Below, one piece after another: positions 60,516 through 64,000 of a DNA stretch of 64,000 nt (the first letter of the stretch is position 1; each line of letters starts with the position of its first letter). This stretch comes from Acidovorax soli. Its GTDB lineage: Bacteria; Pseudomonadota; Gammaproteobacteria; Burkholderiales; Burkholderiaceae_C. Under the pieces are notes generated by a model. That model did no database searches and was not told the DNA's origin. It worked only from the letters and a program-made list of their open reading frames with translations. The stretch spans positions 1 through 64,000 of the forward strand of contig NZ_FNQJ01000011.1 of assembly GCF_900107605.1 (NCBI RefSeq). The letters are read 5' to 3'. Both the position numbers and the translations under genes were made by a program.

Positions 60516-61012
60516 CACCACGCACCCCGAACTCCAGGGCATGGCCCGCACTCTGGCTAGCGATTGCTTACATTTTGATAGCAATAAGCTCTTCTCCTAC
60601 AAGCGCTGCAAGCCAAAGTGATCCACAATCCACCACCGCTTGCCCGGCTGCGGTTGACCTGAATCATCAACACCTGCAAGGCCGCTGGCACGCCACGCTG
60701 CAGCCCGCCGCACCCGATGCAGCGCCAGCACCCGCCACCACGGCCGTGCTGCAGTTGGGTCCCCATCCCGAGCTGGCCGAGAGCGTGCGCGGCACCGTGC
60801 AGCGCGGCGACGCCAGTGCATTGCTCAGCGGCGATGTGGATGCGGGCGAGCTGGCCTTGGAAGAATCGATCAACGGCACCAACATCAGCGCCACCTGGAC
60901 CGGCCAGGTGGTCGATGGCAGTTGTGGCCAGGAAATACGCGGAACATGGAACAACGTCCACCCCACCCTCTCTCTTGCTTTCGTGCTGCGCAAGCAGCCG
61001 GGCTGGCAATGA
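60512..61012 (+). CDS. Small secreted protein of unknown function
   Basis: A 166-residue protein whose ATG overlaps the helicase stop. A hydrophobic leader (ALWLAIAYILIAISSSPTSA) suggests export. The mature part is probably a beta-barrel lipocalin-like or single beta domain (LQGRWHATLQP, VRGTVQRGDASALLSGDVDA, GQEIRGTWNNV). Its two cysteines could form a disulfide. It overlaps pldA by four bases, so it may act in the envelope with the phospholipase. The leader is partly encoded by a dispersed repeat. Confidence 0.75.
   Translation: MTPRTPNSRAWPALWLAIAYILIAISSSPTSAASQSDPQSTTACPAAVDLNHQHLQGRWHATLQPAAPDAAPAPATTAVLQLGPHPELAESVRGTVQRGDASALLSGDVDAGELALEESINGTNISATWTGQVVDGSCGQEIRGTWNNVHPTLSLAFVLRKQPGWQ
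60573..60618. repeat. Dispersed AGCGCTT element, copy 10 (leader of small secreted protein)
   Basis: TTTTGATAGCAATAAGCTCT, then TCTCCTACAAGCGCTGCAAG CCAAAG. Its ATTTTGATAGC start resembles copy 1. It is read in frame at the signal peptide. Confidence 0.55.
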
Positions 61013-62199
61013 GCGCGCGCCACGGCACCGCCCTGGTGCTGGCGCTGCTGGCGCCAGCCGGGGCCGCCCTGGCCCAGACCGGATCCGCTGCCACTAGCGC
61101 AAACGCCTCCGCGCCCGCCAGCGCCGACAACGCCTGGCGCCGCTGCGCGGCCCTGGACAACGACCACCAGGCCCGCCTGGCCTGCTTCGACCAGTGGGCC
61201 GGCCAACAGGCCTGGCAGGCGCCCGCGGCATCGGCTGCGGCCAGCACAGAGGACGCCGCCGACCCTGCGGCGGTGCCGCTGCCGGTGGACACCCGGCTGC
61301 CGGCCACGCGCATCATCGATGTGGCCCAGACCGAAGGCTGCCGCGACACGCAGTACAGCGACCTCTCGCGCTTCTGGGAACTGGAGTCGGGCAGCAACTG
61401 CGGCACCTTCGGCTTTCGCGGCTACCGGCCGCTGTCGGTGTCGGTGGTGGCAAGCAGCAACGTGAACCGCCAGCCCAGCTCGGACGCCGATGGCCGCACC
61501 GCGACAGAGTCCACCCCCTACCATCGCACCGAAAACCGCATCCAGCTGTCGGTGCGCACCAAGATCGCCCAGGGCATGCTCACCCAGGGCCACCCCACGC
61601 TCAAGGATTCGCTGTGGTTTGGCTACACGCAGCAGTCGTACTGGCAGCTGTTCAGCCCCGGCATCTCGCGCCCCTTCCGCACCACCGACCATGAGCCGGA
61701 GGTGATGTATGTCTACCCCACCGACGCCCGGCTGCCCTTTGGCTGGCGCTGGCGCTACAGCGGCGCCGGACTGGTGCACCAGTCCAACGGCCAGAGCAAC
61801 CCCTTGTCGCGCAGCTGGAACCGCGTCTACCTCATGACCGGCATGGAGCTGGACAACCGCTGGCACATCCAGGCGCGCATCTGGAAACGCCTGTCCGAAA
61901 ACAGCCCCGACGACGACAACCCCGGCATCAGCGACTACATCGGCCGGGGCGAGGTGAAGGCATTCTGGAACCTGGACAAGGACAACACCCTGGGCGCCAC
62001 GCTGCGCCACTCGCTGTCCAGCAGCGGGCGCGGCTCGGCCCGGCTGGAATGGCTGCAAACCCTGGGCTTCGGCCTGGGCAGCAGCAAGAGCAACCTGCGC
62101 CTGCACACCCAGCTGTTCAGCGGCTACGGCGACAGCATGATCGACTACAACAGGAAGCGCACGGTATTCAGCCTGGGGCTGAGCCTGGTGGACTTCTAG
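61009..62199 (+). CDS. pldA: Outer-membrane phospholipase A (PldA)
   Basis: A 396-residue protein with a signal peptide (LVLALLAPAGAALAQ), a ~100-residue periplasmic stretch and a C-terminal 12-strand barrel. The catalytic dyad is seen in LVHQSNGQSNPLSRSWNRVY: His at about 257, Ser at 259, with the downstream Asn. YWQLFSPGISRPFRTTDHEP is also conserved. It cleaves acyl chains from phospholipids that reach the outer leaflet, with Ca2+ and dimerisation. It ends in a Phe-terminal strand (LSLGL-VDF type). It overlaps the secreted protein gene. Confidence 0.93.
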   Translation: MSARHGTALVLALLAPAGAALAQTGSAATSANASAPASADNAWRRCAALDNDHQARLACFDQWAGQQAWQAPAASAAASTEDAADPAAVPLPVDTRLPATRIIDVAQTEGCRDTQYSDLSRFWELESGSNCGTFGFRGYRPLSVSVVASSNVNRQPSSDADGRTATESTPYHRTENRIQLSVRTKIAQGMLTQGHPTLKDSLWFGYTQQSYWQLFSPGISRPFRTTDHEPEVMYVYPTDARLPFGWRWRYSGAGLVHQSNGQSNPLSRSWNRVYLMTGMELDNRWHIQARIWKRLSENSPDDDNPGISDYIGRGEVKAFWNLDKDNTLGATLRHSLSSSGRGSARLEWLQTLGFGLGSSKSNLRLHTQLFSGYGDSMIDYNRKRTVFSLGLSLVDF

Positions 62200-62385
62200 C
62201 GTACATCCCCAGTCGTGGGCCCACAACACGCGCCGGCGCCTGCGTGCGGCGGGCGCCCAAGACAGGGCCAATGGCATCGCGGCGGTATCAGGCCCGCTGC
62301 CGGTGGACGGACCCAAGCAATGCCTGCGGGTGAACGGCTACATGCGGCGCATGTTCAAGCGCCTGGCCAGCCGCCACCACCCACC

Positions 62386-62406
62386 AGGGCCGCCGCGAGC
62401 GGCCCT
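62386..62406. terminator. Hairpin between pldA and the stress-protein gene
   Basis: AGGGCCGC-CGCGA-GCGGCCCT is a perfect 8-bp stem between convergent genes. There is no clear T run on either side, so termination is only possible. Confidence 0.35.
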
Positions 62407-62421
62407 TGCCGCCTCTGCAGC

Positions 62422-62904
62422 TCAGGTGGCAAGGTCTGCAGCACCCTCTGCGTCGTCTTCCTGCTCCGGCACCTCCGGGTGCTTCACGATGGTCACCGGC
62501 ACCGGGCTGGCATGGGCCAGTTCCTGCGACACCGATCCCAGCAGCGCGCTGCTGATGGCCCCCTGGCCGCGCGCACCGATGACGACCATGTCGCAGCCCG
62601 AGCTTTCGATGATGTCCACCAGCACATGCGCCGGGTCGCCCACGCCCACGGCGGTTTCGCAGGCCAGGCCGGCCGCCTGCAGCAACGCGCGGGCCGGGGC
62701 CATCAGGTGCTCGCCCGCCTCGATGCTGGCGGCGGCGATCAGGTCGGGGTCGCGCGACACCACCAGCTCGTACAGCGACGCGGGCTCTTGCACATTGGCC
62801 AGCACCACGCTGGCGCGCAGGCCGTCCTGCACCAGCCGCAGCGCATGGTGCACGGCATCCAGCGACAGGGCCGAACCATCCACGGCAATCAGAATCTTGA
62901 GCAT
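62422..62904 (-). CDS. Universal stress protein (UspA family)
   Basis: A 160-residue UspA-fold protein. KILIAVDGSALSLDAVHHAL at the start and VVIGARGQGAISSALLGSVS near 115 (G-x2-G-x9-G-S/T ATP-binding motif) place it in the ATP-binding group. ATG 62904 has AAGGAG eight bases upstream; a GTG at 62913 overlaps that site and is less likely. It is divergent from tgt. Confidence 0.93.
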   Translation of the reverse strand: MLKILIAVDGSALSLDAVHHALRLVQDGLRASVVLANVQEPASLYELVVSRDPDLIAAASIEAGEHLMAPARALLQAAGLACETAVGVGDPAHVLVDIIESSGCDMVVIGARGQGAISSALLGSVSQELAHASPVPVTIVKHPEVPEQEDDAEGAADLAT

Positions 62905-62926
62905 GGCAAGCACTCCTTTTTATTGA

Positions 62927-64000
<1,074 letters not shown>

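Noticed and set aside
60617-60628. Further DnaA box (TGATCCACA) near the helicase gene
   Set aside because: It departs from TTATNCACA at the second position and is isolated inside a coding region.

Overview
The window looks like chromosome from a betaproteobacterium of the Comamonadaceae (Acidovorax/Comamonas/Delftia type). The reasons are very high G+C coding sequence with long antisense shadow frames, many Bug-type solute receptors, a TctAB transporter, MocR/LysR/IclR regulators next to small catabolic or export operons, and two families of short dispersed repeats that I associate with this family from memory. No tRNA, rRNA, CRISPR array, phage or insertion sequence was seen. Functions come from recognising motifs in the translations; no database search was possible.

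Layout. 0.3-2.2 kb: uup, then an unrecognised ORF. 2.7-8.1 kb: a MocR regulator facing a LysE exporter, an EamA exporter, a LysN-like aminotransferase and a PhzF isomerase, together an amino-acid handling and export block. 8.4-12.1 kb: a cyclase-family hydrolase, an orphan branched-chain-type binding protein, a PRISE-type reductase, and the broken 5' end of a muconate-cycloisomerase-like gene. That gene stops where a lower-G+C zeta-toxin module (12.1-13.1 kb) begins. 13.3-22.0 kb, minus strand: an IclR-controlled acyl-CoA catabolic cluster with a thiolase-fold protein lacking the usual cysteines, its DUF35 partner, a Bug receptor, an ADP-forming acyl-CoA ligase, an acyl-CoA dehydrogenase, an SDR and an APH-type kinase. 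22-36.7 kb: mostly single housekeeping or metabolic genes (phosphatase, quinone oxidoreductase/NUDIX, EamA exporters, ornithine cyclodeaminase, SDR, GGT-type acylase, DUF3422, TctBA, spermidine-synthase-like, deoxyinosine glycosylase, TatD). 36.9-41.0 kb: a PDZ-less trypsin-like protease, then a MoxR/DUF58/VWA operon. 41.1-51.2 kb: creatininase-family protein, a large DUF748 protein, a DsbD/ScsB-like reductase, an MFS exporter with a C-terminal monooxygenase-like domain, and hemE. 51.9-64.0 kb: priA, a LysR-controlled Bug/M20 hydrolase pair, an AEC carrier, a Rep/UvrD helicase, a small secreted protein, pldA, a universal stress protein, and tgt cut by the window end.

The most notable non-coding feature is the hemE-priA gap (51236-51911). 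It holds four perfect TTATNCACA DnaA boxes, all in the same orientation, a degenerate ~75-bp duplication, and three blocks of about 40% G+C. It is a candidate replication origin or DnaA-binding locus beside hemE, the neighbour of the origin in Caulobacter and Rickettsia. The most notable gene set is the 13.3-22.0 kb cluster, which combines a split version of the kinase/dehydrogenase pair known from ACAD10/11 with a probable thiolase-fold retro-aldolase. Two dispersed repeat families run through the window; one of them sits in frame inside several protein-coding genes.
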